This document shows positions 8,291 through 15,825 of a stretch of 64,000 nt of DNA, piece by piece. A program made the position numbers and the translations under genes. Within the stretch, counting starts at the first letter, position 1. Each line of letters starts with the position of its first letter. The notes below the pieces were generated by a model, which made no database searches, had not been told where the DNA came from, and saw only the letters and a program-made list of their open reading frames with translations. The DNA comes from Oscillospiraceae bacterium (GTDB lineage: Bacteria; Bacillota; Clostridia; Oscillospirales; Ruminococcaceae): the NCBI GenBank assembly GCA_015066115.1, contig SVOZ01000004.1:62001-126000 (forward strand). Reading direction: 5' to 3'.

Positions 8291-9472
8291 CTATTTTGAA
8301 AGGCGGCGAATGTAGCAACGGCGGCGATGGTGCTGACGGTGCTCAAAGCGCTTCCACATAAGCTGAATTTTTGTGTTGTTTTCGAGCATGGGACCTGTTT
8401 CGCAGAATTTTGCGCCGAACTTTTTAGCGCCCTCAAACATTTCAACAACCAGCTGGGCATTTATGCCGCGGCTCTGCATTTCGGGCTTTACGGCAATAAG
8501 CAAAAATTCAAGTGTATCGCACTTTTTGGAGGTTAACGCCTTTAAAAGATGGACAAAGCCAAAGGGAAAAAGATCTCCTCCGCTCTTTTTTGCCGCCTCG
8601 CTCATTGAAGGCACGATAACGCCGAAAGCGGCAGGATCGTCGTTCTCGTCAACAATAAGGGATAAAAATTCGGGGCGCACCATAGTTACAAACTGATCAA
8701 AGACCATATCAATTTGAGCCTTGCTTAATGGAATGTAGCCATAAAGGTGCTTGTACCCCTCGTAAAGAAGGGCAAAAATTTTGTCCTTGTAGGGCGTAAC
8801 CTGACGGGTGCTCTTAAACCTTACCGAGCGCAGATTGTTGTTTTCGAGTGCGCGTGTTGCGATTTTTTTAACCCTTGGGTCGAGCGCCTCGGGCACCTTT
8901 ATTTTAAATTCGACCCAGTCGGCCGATTTTTCATAGCCGAGCTTTTCCATATGCTCAACATAGTAAGGGTGATTGTAAATGGTAAAGAACATATTAGGCT
9001 CGTCAAAGCCTTCTACGAGCATTCCTTCCTTGTCAAAGTCGGTAAAGCCCATAGGACCTTGAACCTCCTCCATTCCAAGCGAAAGAGCCCAAGCCTCAAC
9101 GGCTTTTATAAGCTTTCTTGAAACCCGTATATCATCTATGTAGTCAAAACGGGTAAATCTGACGCATTTTCTGTCCCAGCAGCGATTGTATTCGCGGTTT
9201 AAAAGTCCGCAAATTCTGCCGACAGGCTTGCCGTCTATGTATGCCATAAAAAATTTTGTTTCACAGTACTCATAAGCGGGGTTTTTGTTGGGGTCAAGGG
9301 TGTCAAGCTCGTCAAAATTAAGGGACGGGACATAAGCAGGGGTACCTTTAAAAAGAATGTTCTGGAATTTAACAAATTCCGCAATGCCTTTTCTGCCCGA
9401 GATCTCGCGGATCTCAATATCGCTGTCGTCAGCTGAAACGACCGATTTTTTGGCTTCTGCGGTAACGCTCAT
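8291..9472 (-). CDS. GNAT-like N-acyltransferase
   Basis: 393 residues. An N-terminal GNAT-like segment (IREISGRKGIAEFVKF, then a long insertion) includes GRICGLLNREYN and FDYIDD. It continues into GPMGFTDFDKEGMLVEGF and a second acyltransferase-like half with VKPEMQSRGINAQLVVEMFEGAKKFG, resembling a CoA-binding loop. It resembles the large uncharacterised GNAT-fold proteins of clostridia and Bacteroidetes; the substrate is unknown. It is monocistronic. The C-terminus is unusually basic and His-rich (EHRQHHRRRCYIRR). Confidence 0.7.
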   Translation of the reverse strand: MSVTAEAKKSVVSADDSDIEIREISGRKGIAEFVKFQNILFKGTPAYVPSLNFDELDTLDPNKNPAYEYCETKFFMAYIDGKPVGRICGLLNREYNRCWDRKCVRFTRFDYIDDIRVSRKLIKAVEAWALSLGMEEVQGPMGFTDFDKEGMLVEGFDEPNMFFTIYNHPYYVEHMEKLGYEKSADWVEFKIKVPEALDPRVKKIATRALENNNLRSVRFKSTRQVTPYKDKIFALLYEGYKHLYGYIPLSKAQIDMVFDQFVTMVRPEFLSLIVDENDDPAAFGVIVPSMSEAAKKSGGDLFPFGFVHLLKALTSKKCDTLEFLLIAVKPEMQSRGINAQLVVEMFEGAKKFGAKFCETGPMLENNTKIQLMWKRFEHRQHHRRRCYIRRLSK

Positions 9473-9574
9473 TTTTACACCTCTTATTTAAAAACTTTTT
9501 CACAACAGATATTTTAACACATTGTTAACAAAATTTCAACAATTTCCGACAAATGTCTGCCCTGCGCTTTTTAA

Positions 9575-9603
9575 TTGACTTTGTTTAAGATGTATGCTAA
9601 CAT
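9575..9603 (+). promoter_or_regulatory. promoter of the 9.6-12.5 kb unit
   Basis: TTGACT (9575-9580), 17-nt spacer ending in an extended TGC, then TAACAT (9598-9603). AAGGAGGG follows shortly before the ATG at 9641. Confidence 0.5.
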
Positions 9604-9640
9604 TACATTAAAAATACCAAGATAAAAAAGGAGGGCGCTT

Positions 9641-10669
9641 ATGCAGCCTCTAAAGCTCGGCATAGCCTACCACGGAAACAGACTTATAAGTCACGTTCAA
9701 ACCGACCTTAAGGATATTATTGCGCATAATTTTAACACGGTCGTACATATGTTTTCGCACAATGACTGGTATAGAAGCTCGGCGGTTATGAAGGATATTT
9801 TTTCAATGACCTACGATCTCGGCCTTGACATCTGGGTAGACAACTGGGGACTTGGCGGCTCGCCGGGCGATCCTTCCTTCTTTTTAAGTTATCATCCCGA
9901 GGCGCATCAGTACACATCCGACGGTCAAATGCGTGCCGTTAACGTCTGCTTTAACCATAAAAGCTTTGTACAGTGGACTAAAGAATGGATAGATATGGTT
10001 TATGAGTGCGGCGGCAGAAAGATTTTCTGGGACGAGCCAAATCTTGTAACGGCCGAGGATAAGTTTTCCTGCGCCTGCCCGCTTTGCAAAAAGCTCTTTA
10101 AAGAGCGATATAATAGGGAAATGCCTCAGATCCCCGATGCTGACTGCTTTGATTTTCAGGAGTGGACCATTACAAACTATTTTAAAGAAGTAACCGCCTA
10201 TGCAAAGGCAAAGGGAATGGAAAATATCATCTGCGTTATGCTCGGCAGAAAGCACGGAATCTGCCTTGATAATATTTCCGAGCTTGGAAAGATAGATTCG
10301 CTTGATAACATCGGCTGTGATCCCTATTGGGTCGGCAGAGCAACAGGTCCTGAGGTTTACAAAAGCGTTTTTGAGGCTACACAAAAAAACCTTGAGGTCG
10401 CCGCGCAGTACAATAAAGACCATAATATATGGATACAGGGCTTTTACAATCCCGCAGGGCTTGAAGAGGACATAGTTTACGCCGCAGAGGCGGCCTATGA
10501 TGCAGGCGCCCGAAACATTTTAGTTTGGGGCTTTCGCGGATCTGAGGGCAACAACTATCACGCCATTAAGCCCGAGGTTGTCTGGCAGAAAATGGGAGAC
10601 GCTATGCAAAGGGTTCTTAATAAGGAACGCGACAGGGTTGTAAATGAAGCAAAACTGCTTTTAAAATAG
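9641..10669 (+). CDS. predicted TIM-barrel glycosidase-like protein
   Basis: 342-residue cytosolic protein without a signal peptide. Repeated beta-strand/helix units (KLGIAYHG, TVVHMFSH, LDIWVDNW, KIFWDEPN at 127-134, ENIICVML, NILVWGFRG) suggest a (beta/alpha)8 barrel. A Cys cluster C144-x-C146-x2-C149 follows the WDEP strand, as in several carbohydrate-active TIM barrels where similar CxCxxC loops occur. E132 is a plausible acid. I do not recognise a named family. It heads a four-gene unit with an EamA transporter, a HAD phosphatase and a small membrane protein. Confidence 0.55.
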   Translation: MQPLKLGIAYHGNRLISHVQTDLKDIIAHNFNTVVHMFSHNDWYRSSAVMKDIFSMTYDLGLDIWVDNWGLGGSPGDPSFFLSYHPEAHQYTSDGQMRAVNVCFNHKSFVQWTKEWIDMVYECGGRKIFWDEPNLVTAEDKFSCACPLCKKLFKERYNREMPQIPDADCFDFQEWTITNYFKEVTAYAKAKGMENIICVMLGRKHGICLDNISELGKIDSLDNIGCDPYWVGRATGPEVYKSVFEATQKNLEVAAQYNKDHNIWIQGFYNPAGLEEDIVYAAEAAYDAGARNILVWGFRGSEGNNYHAIKPEVVWQKMGDAMQRVLNKERDRVVNEAKLLLK

Positions 10670-10678
10670 GGAGAAAAT

Positions 10679-11560
10679 ATGAAAACAAAGGGATACATAA
10701 AGATAATAGTTGCAATGCTCATTTGGGGCACTCTCGGACTTTTCACAAGACAAACGGGGCTTGCAAGCGGCGAAATCGTGCTTTACAGGGTTTTGATAGG
10801 CGGGCTTTCGCTGGCGGTGGTCTACCTCTTTTCTCGCAATCACTCCTCGGGCAGAGCCATAAGACGCGCCGCACCGCTTCTTTTATTATCGGGTGTTGTA
10901 ATGGGCTTTAACTGGCTGTTTTTGTTCGAGGCGTATAAATACACCACCGTAAGCATTGCCACAGTGGCTTATTACTGTTCGCCTGTAATTGTAATGCTTT
11001 TAACCCCCGTTTTGTTTAAGGAGAGAATTGCTCCATTGCGGGTTATGGGAATTTTATGCGCCCTCTTGGGCCTTGTGCTCATTGCGGGAACTCTGTCGGG
11101 CACCGAGCAGACCATCAAAGGCTTTTTGTTCGGCCTTGCCGCCGCCGCGCTTTATGCCACCGTTACAATGCTTAATAAGTTTGCAAAGGGCATAAGCCAC
11201 ATAGAGATAACGCTAATTCAGCTTCTCGGCGCGTTTTTGGTAATGCTTCCTTACTGCCTTGTAACTCAGGGCGGAGCGTTGCATCTGCCGCAGGGCGTAA
11301 ATGCGGCAGTAAGCCTTATAACACTCGGAGTTGTGCACACCGGCCTTGCGCTGTTTCTCTATTTTTCGTCGCTGCAGTCGCTCTCGGCTCAGTCTGCGGC
11401 GCTCTGCAGCTACATAGATCCCGGCTCAGCGCTTATCTTCTCAGCCATCTTCTTAAACGAGAAAATGACCTTTGTTCAGATAATTGCCGCCGTTTTAATT
11501 TTAGGCGGAGCGCTTTTCGGAGAACTTTTCTCGCCCCATTCAAAAGGAAGGAGAAGATAA
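10679..11560 (+). CDS. EamA/DMT-family transporter
   Basis: 293 residues with about ten membrane segments in two EamA repeats (first from IIVAMLIWGTLGLFTRQ, second from FLFGLAAAALYATVTMLNK). Such proteins export or import small metabolites, often amino acids or sugars; the substrate cannot be read. The end SYIDPGSALIFSAIFLNEKMT is typical of the last helices. The start lies 9 nt after the preceding gene, with GGGAG upstream, and its stop abuts the next ATG. Confidence 0.88.
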   Translation: MKTKGYIKIIVAMLIWGTLGLFTRQTGLASGEIVLYRVLIGGLSLAVVYLFSRNHSSGRAIRRAAPLLLLSGVVMGFNWLFLFEAYKYTTVSIATVAYYCSPVIVMLLTPVLFKERIAPLRVMGILCALLGLVLIAGTLSGTEQTIKGFLFGLAAAALYATVTMLNKFAKGISHIEITLIQLLGAFLVMLPYCLVTQGGALHLPQGVNAAVSLITLGVVHTGLALFLYFSSLQSLSAQSAALCSYIDPGSALIFSAIFLNEKMTFVQIIAAVLILGGALFGELFSPHSKGRRR

Positions 11561-12226
11561 ATGAAAGGGTATACCCACCTTCTTTTTGATCTTGACGGCA
11601 CCCTTACCGACCCCGCTCTTGGCATTACAAATTCCATTATGTACGCCCTCAAAAAATTTGGCATAGAGGTAAAGGACAGAAAAGAGCTTTACTGCCTGAT
11701 CGGTCCGCCCCTTATCCCTGCCTTTGAAAATATGTGGGGGCTTTCGCATGAGGATGCCGTTTTGGCGCTTGAGTATTACAGGGAATATTTTTCGGCAAAC
11801 GGGATTTTTGAAAACCGGCTCTATGAGGGGATAGATGACCTTTTATCCTCGCTTTGCAAAGAGGGTAAAAAGCTCTATCTTGCAACCTCAAAGCCTGAGG
11901 AATACGCAAAAAAGATACTTGAATATTTTAAAATAGACCGCTATTTTACCTTTATTGCAGGAAACACTCTAACCGAGTCGCGCCCAAGTAAGCTCGCGGT
12001 TTTAGAGTATTTAATGCAAACAGTTCCCGAAATAAACGGTGACAACGCCGTAATGATCGGCGACACAAAATACGACGCCATCGGTGCAAGAGAGGCTTGT
12101 CTTGACTGCATCGGTGTTCTTTATGGATATGGCTCGCCTGAGGATTTTGAGGCGGAGGGAGTAAAGATTACGGCTCGGAGCGTTGCAGAGCTTAAAGCAA
12201 TCCTTTTAAGAGGTGATGTAAAGTGA
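11561..12226 (+). CDS. HAD-superfamily phosphatase (phosphoglycolate phosphatase-like)
   Basis: 221 residues. Motif I FDLDGTLTD (D10, D12) near the N-terminus, motif II at ATSKP near residue 108, and motif III/IV GDTKYDAIGA near 168 define a subclass IA HAD hydrolase with a helical cap, like Gph/PpaX. The ATG follows the transporter stop with no gap and the stop overlaps the next GTG by 4 nt, so translation is coupled. The substrate is unknown. Confidence 0.85.
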   Translation: MKGYTHLLFDLDGTLTDPALGITNSIMYALKKFGIEVKDRKELYCLIGPPLIPAFENMWGLSHEDAVLALEYYREYFSANGIFENRLYEGIDDLLSSLCKEGKKLYLATSKPEEYAKKILEYFKIDRYFTFIAGNTLTESRPSKLAVLEYLMQTVPEINGDNAVMIGDTKYDAIGAREACLDCIGVLYGYGSPEDFEAEGVKITARSVAELKAILLRGDVK

Positions 12227-12468
12227 AAAACAAAAAACCGCCGATTAAAAAGCTTATAGCCTATATCGCGCAGGCGGTGGTCTGTGCCGCCTTGATAGCC
12301 ATATTTTTCGTGCTTTTGGCAAATGGAAGGTCACTTGGAGTATGGAGTTTTACCGTTGTTTTTGCCTTTGTTTTCTTTGTGATAGGCGTTTGGGGCGTTT
12401 ACCTTTGGATAAAGGACTACACAAAGCCCGAAATCGACGAAAACTGGTTTACTAAATTTAAGGATTAA
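12223..12468 (+). CDS. small two-helix membrane protein
   Basis: 81 residues starting at GTG inside the HAD stop (GTGA overlap). There are two membrane segments (about 9-30 and 38-60) and a charged C-terminal tail (KPEIDENWFTKFKD). No family recognised. It is last gene of the unit and a strong hairpin follows it. Confidence 0.65.
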   Translation: MKNKKPPIKKLIAYIAQAVVCAALIAIFFVLLANGRSLGVWSFTVVFAFVFFVIGVWGVYLWIKDYTKPEIDENWFTKFKD

Positions 12469-12503
12469 AAAAGATGTGTGGATGATTTCCACACATCTTT
12501 TTT
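12467..12503. terminator. bidirectional terminator
   Basis: A 15-bp stem (AAAAAAGATGTGTGG / CCACACATCTTTTTT) with a 7-nt loop and A and T flanks. It serves the plus-strand unit and possibly the convergent MGMT-like gene. Confidence 0.85.
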
Positions 12504-12551
12504 TGTTGTACTCTTTGCGTCATTTCTCTTGCGAGAGGGAAAGGAGCAAAA

Positions 12552-12860
12552 TTATTCGCCTTGCCAGAGGTGCTTTTTCATATCAACTCTGCCATCGGGA
12601 AGAAAGGTTATGCCTTCGCTTTCTAAAAGCGCTCTCTGCCTGTTTTCGCCGCCGAAGGCAAAGGCTTTTGAGGTTTCGCCAAAGCGGTTTACAACACGGT
12701 AGCAGGGGATGCGGTCGGGAGCGGGGTTTGAATGTAGTGCATAGCCTACAACCTGCGACCAGTGGGGGTTTCCCGCCATTGAGGCAACTAAACCGTAGGT
12801 TGCAACCTTGCCCTTTGGAATGCGGCAAACGACCTCGTAAATCTTTTCAAAGGTATTCAT
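12552..12860 (-). CDS. short MGMT-family DNA alkyl-transferase-like protein
   Basis: 102 residues corresponding only to the C-terminal DNA-binding domain of O6-alkylguanine-DNA methyltransferase: the helix-turn-helix with RIPKGKVATYG, VGYALHSNP and the active-site segment IPCYRVV. The nucleophilic cysteine is kept (C53), unlike ATL proteins where it is Trp or Ala, but the usual His of PCHRV is Tyr. The AFGGENRQRALLESEG tail is typical. It may be an alkyltransferase or a damage-sensing protein. The ATG at 12858-12860 follows AAGGAG. Confidence 0.85.
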   Translation of the reverse strand: MNTFEKIYEVVCRIPKGKVATYGLVASMAGNPHWSQVVGYALHSNPAPDRIPCYRVVNRFGETSKAFAFGGENRQRALLESEGITFLPDGRVDMKKHLWQGE

Positions 12861-12887
12861 AAAAACTCCTTTTATTTTTTAGTATGC

Positions 12888-14102
12888 TCAGTTTGACTTG
12901 GAATTTTTCCTTGTTGTGAGCGGCGTTTCGCCGACGGCCTTTTTGTACACCTTGGAAAAATACTGCAGGTCGGGAAATCCGCAGTGCTGTGCAATGGTCT
13001 GAACCTGAAGTGAGGTGGTAGTAAGCAGGTGACGGGCAAGCTTAATGCGCTTCTTAATTATATGCTCGGTGACCGTTTGCCCTGTTTCGCGCGAAAAGAG
13101 CGACGAGAGATAGCCCGAGCTTATGTTTTGCGCCTCGGCAAGCTTTTTTAAGGACAGATCGCTCGAAAGATCCGAGTCTATCTGAATTATCGCCTTGCGG
13201 ACGGGCGGTGAATAGTCCTTCATTGAGTGCTTGCGCACTAAGCGACAATATGAGCGGAACATATCCGCCATAAGCTCATACATCTCGTCAATTTTTAAAA
13301 CCTGCTCAATTCTGCGGGCAAAATCCGAGGAAATGCTGTCAAGATAAACCGGGTGCACGTCGCCTCTTTCGGCGGCCTTGCGGCAAAGGGTGTTCATAAT
13401 TATGGCATAGTTTTTAAGGTTTCTTAATGGGTCGGAAAGGCGGCGCTCAAATGCCATATTTGAAAGGTTTGAAAGAAAGAGGTCGGCCTTGCGGGAAAGA
13501 CCTTTTGAAACGGCATCCATAAGCTCGTTTTCGTAGTTGTAACGCTCCTCCATTCTTTTCATCTTGACCTCGTAGGACTGCTCGGAGTCTTCTGTGCTTT
13601 TTATCGGTGCAACAAAGGTCTCTTGACCGCTCTCCGAAAGGGAAAAATGTTCGGCGCCGCCCCAGATAAGCTCGCCAAAGGAGTCAAGCATGGCATAAAG
13701 AGGACTTGTTTCGTAGATAATCGGCAGGCCTCCATAATATTCTTCCAATGATGAAAGCAAGGCGTGGGACAGATTTAATTTTTCGCTCTGCTCCAAAATG
13801 GATTCTCGCGAGTGCGGCTTTGTGAGAAACGGGCCGATGGTTAAAAGTGAGGATGTGTCGGGCAGAATAAAATAGATAAGGCAGGCACCAAAGGGATCGG
13901 TAGTTTTGTAAATGATGTTGTTTTCGGCTTTTGAAAACTGCGTCTCAAGCGACGGCGCAAATCTGCTGTTTGCCAGCACAAGATGCACAAAGCCTGCCTC
14001 GGCCCACTCTTCCGATAAGGTGCCAAATGATACAACACTCAGCCGCAATCTGAGCTTTGCGGCGGTGCTTTTTAAAAACTCAAGCTGTGAATTGTAGAAC
14101 AT
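12888..14102 (-). CDS. AraC-family transcriptional regulator
   Basis: About 404 residues. The C-terminal 100 residues form two helix-turn-helix units (LKKLAEAQNISSGYLSSLFSRETG, then VQTIAQHCGFPDLQYFSKVYKKAVG). The long N-terminal part is a sensor without a recognisable cupin signature, with a region ALLSSLEEYYGGLP. The ATG at 14100-14102 is preferred because CGGAG sits 8 nt upstream; an earlier GTG and ATG lie too near that site. It is divergent from the sugar symporter and GH2 genes, so it probably controls them in response to a glycoside. Confidence 0.85.
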   Translation of the reverse strand: MFYNSQLEFLKSTAAKLRLRLSVVSFGTLSEEWAEAGFVHLVLANSRFAPSLETQFSKAENNIIYKTTDPFGACLIYFILPDTSSLLTIGPFLTKPHSRESILEQSEKLNLSHALLSSLEEYYGGLPIIYETSPLYAMLDSFGELIWGGAEHFSLSESGQETFVAPIKSTEDSEQSYEVKMKRMEERYNYENELMDAVSKGLSRKADLFLSNLSNMAFERRLSDPLRNLKNYAIIMNTLCRKAAERGDVHPVYLDSISSDFARRIEQVLKIDEMYELMADMFRSYCRLVRKHSMKDYSPPVRKAIIQIDSDLSSDLSLKKLAEAQNISSGYLSSLFSRETGQTVTEHIIKKRIKLARHLLTTTSLQVQTIAQHCGFPDLQYFSKVYKKAVGETPLTTRKNSKSN

Positions 14103-14140
14103 CAACATCACTCCGCTAATTTTTTGGTTAATTTTAACAA

Positions 14141-14176
14141 AAAATAAACTCCACTTTTTATATTATAGTTTATTTT
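14141..14176. promoter_or_regulatory. inverted repeat in the AraC/symporter intergenic region
   Basis: Perfect 10-bp arms AAAATAAACT (14141-14150) and AGTTTATTTT (14167-14176) separated by 16 nt. It sits about 40 nt from the regulator start, a plausible operator. AraC proteins more often bind direct repeats, so the assignment to this regulator is inference. Confidence 0.5.
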
Positions 14177-14315
14177 TTAGTATTTTCAATGGGTTATAGT
14201 AAAATAATACAAAAATACATAAAAATTTTCCTCACTAAAAAGATAAAAAACTTTTATAATTATGGTATAGTCAAATTTGTGCGAAAAATTAAATTTAGTA
14301 TAAGGAGAGAAAACA

Positions 14316-15773
14316 ATGAAAAAGCAACCAAAACTCGATGCAAACGGACATCGCAAGTTTGGCATCCGCGACAGCATTGCTTATGCTATGGGCGATCTTG
14401 GCTGTAATATGAGCTTTGCACTTAAAGGCACAATGTCTATTTTCTGGACACAGTTTATGGGCATGGACCTCTGGTATGCACTTCTTCTCATAGTTGTGCA
14501 GGTGTGGGATGCTATCAATGATCCCCTTATCGGCTCGATCATCGATGCTGACAAGCGCAAATACAAGAGAAATAAGTTCCTTGCATATATCTGGGCAGGT
14601 TCTATCGGCCTTATAGTTGGCGGCGCTTGCTGCTTCCTTCCCTTCCCCAGCGCTCCTGTTTGGGCCAAGTTTATAATCTTTATTGCGGGTTATGTTGTTT
14701 GGGATGCATTCTACACAGTTGCAAACGTTCCTTATGGTTCGCTTCTTTCGCTCATCTCAAATGATGTTAAAGACAGAGCATCGCTCTCTGCCTGGCGTTC
14801 GATCGGTTCCATTTTCGGAAATATGCTTCCTATGGTAATTCTTCCCTTCATTATCTATGATAAGGATAACAACCTCATCGGCGAGAGAGTTTTCATTGCA
14901 GCTCTCATTATGGGTGTTTTAGGCTTTGTCTGCTTCCAGATTATGATTAGAAACACCGAGATACGCGTTGAGCAAAACATAGAGCTCTCTGAAGATACTC
15001 CCAAGTTTAACGTTTTCAAGGCATTTGGCAACTTTATAAAGAACCGTCCTGCAGTTGGCGCAACTGTTGCCGCTATGGGAATGTTTATCGGAATGCAGGG
15101 TGCCACCACGGCTGTTACCGTTATCTTCCAGTCTTACTTTAAGAATGTTCAGATTTCAGGTATCGTTCAGCTCTTTGCTATGATTCCTATCGTTCTCTTT
15201 ACACCGCTTGCAAGAAAGATGGTTGCAAAGTACGGTAAAAAAGAGCTTGCAACCTTTGGCTCCATCGTTTCAATCGTTGCAGGTCTTGGCCTTTTCATCA
15301 TCACTCCCAATAATACAGGCCTTGATCTTATAATCTACATAGTATGTCAGCTCTTCTTCTCGCTCGGACTTGGAATCTACTCAACAGTTTCCTGGGCAAT
15401 GATGGGCGACGCTATCGACTACAATGAGTGGAAATTCGGAACCCGCGAGGAAGGAACAGTTTACTCACTTCACTCCTTCTTCAGAAAGCTTGCACAGGGC
15501 ATCGGACCCTCCCTCATTCTTGTTATCATGGTTGCCTTCGGCTATGTTGGCGCCAATGAAGGAAATCAGACATGGGATGTTGCAGTTAATATGAGATATA
15601 TCGTTGCCGCAACCTTCTTGTTCTCTGCCATCCTTCAGTTTATCGGTCTCGGACTTGTTTACAACCTTGACAAGAAAACTCTTGCTCAGATGAACAAAGA
15701 CCTTGGCCGCGACATAGAGGCAGACGATGTTTTAACCTATACCACAGCAGAGGACGCTGACAATTTAGCATAA
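14316..15773 (+). CDS. GPH-family sugar:cation symporter
   Basis: 485-residue MelB-type (glycoside-pentoside-hexuronide) transporter with twelve predicted membrane segments. Typical features are GIRDSIAYAMGDLG at the N-terminus, VWDAINDPLIGSIIDAD after helix II and WAMMGDAIDYNEWKFGTREEG in the second half. It would import a glycoside with Na+ or H+. It is paired with the downstream GH2 enzyme and divergent from the AraC regulator. The gene favours highly used codons, unlike its AraC neighbour. Confidence 0.92.
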   Translation: MKKQPKLDANGHRKFGIRDSIAYAMGDLGCNMSFALKGTMSIFWTQFMGMDLWYALLLIVVQVWDAINDPLIGSIIDADKRKYKRNKFLAYIWAGSIGLIVGGACCFLPFPSAPVWAKFIIFIAGYVVWDAFYTVANVPYGSLLSLISNDVKDRASLSAWRSIGSIFGNMLPMVILPFIIYDKDNNLIGERVFIAALIMGVLGFVCFQIMIRNTEIRVEQNIELSEDTPKFNVFKAFGNFIKNRPAVGATVAAMGMFIGMQGATTAVTVIFQSYFKNVQISGIVQLFAMIPIVLFTPLARKMVAKYGKKELATFGSIVSIVAGLGLFIITPNNTGLDLIIYIVCQLFFSLGLGIYSTVSWAMMGDAIDYNEWKFGTREEGTVYSLHSFFRKLAQGIGPSLILVIMVAFGYVGANEGNQTWDVAVNMRYIVAATFLFSAILQFIGLGLVYNLDKKTLAQMNKDLGRDIEADDVLTYTTAEDADNLA

Positions 15774-15779
15774 TTTGAG

Positions 15780-15804
15780 GGTGTCCGGCTAAAAGTCGGA
15801 CACC
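15780..15804 (+). terminator. hairpin between symporter and GH2 gene
   Basis: An 11-pair stem (GGTGTCCGGCT / AGTCGGACACC, one G-T pair) with loop AAA, followed by TGCTTTTT. It lies between two genes that should be co-expressed, so it may be a leaky terminator or an mRNA-stabilising hairpin that sets their ratio. Confidence 0.6.
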
Positions 15805-15825
15805 TGCTTTTTAAAGGAGAAAACT

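Noticed and set aside
8224..8460. Upstream extension of RAYT copy 1
   Set aside because: It overlaps the GNAT coding sequence and terminator; copy 2 starts at the same MDLPKRK and has no extension.
12476..12862. 128-codon plus-strand frame over the MGMT-like gene
   Set aside because: It starts in a terminator hairpin and lies antisense to a recognised family member.
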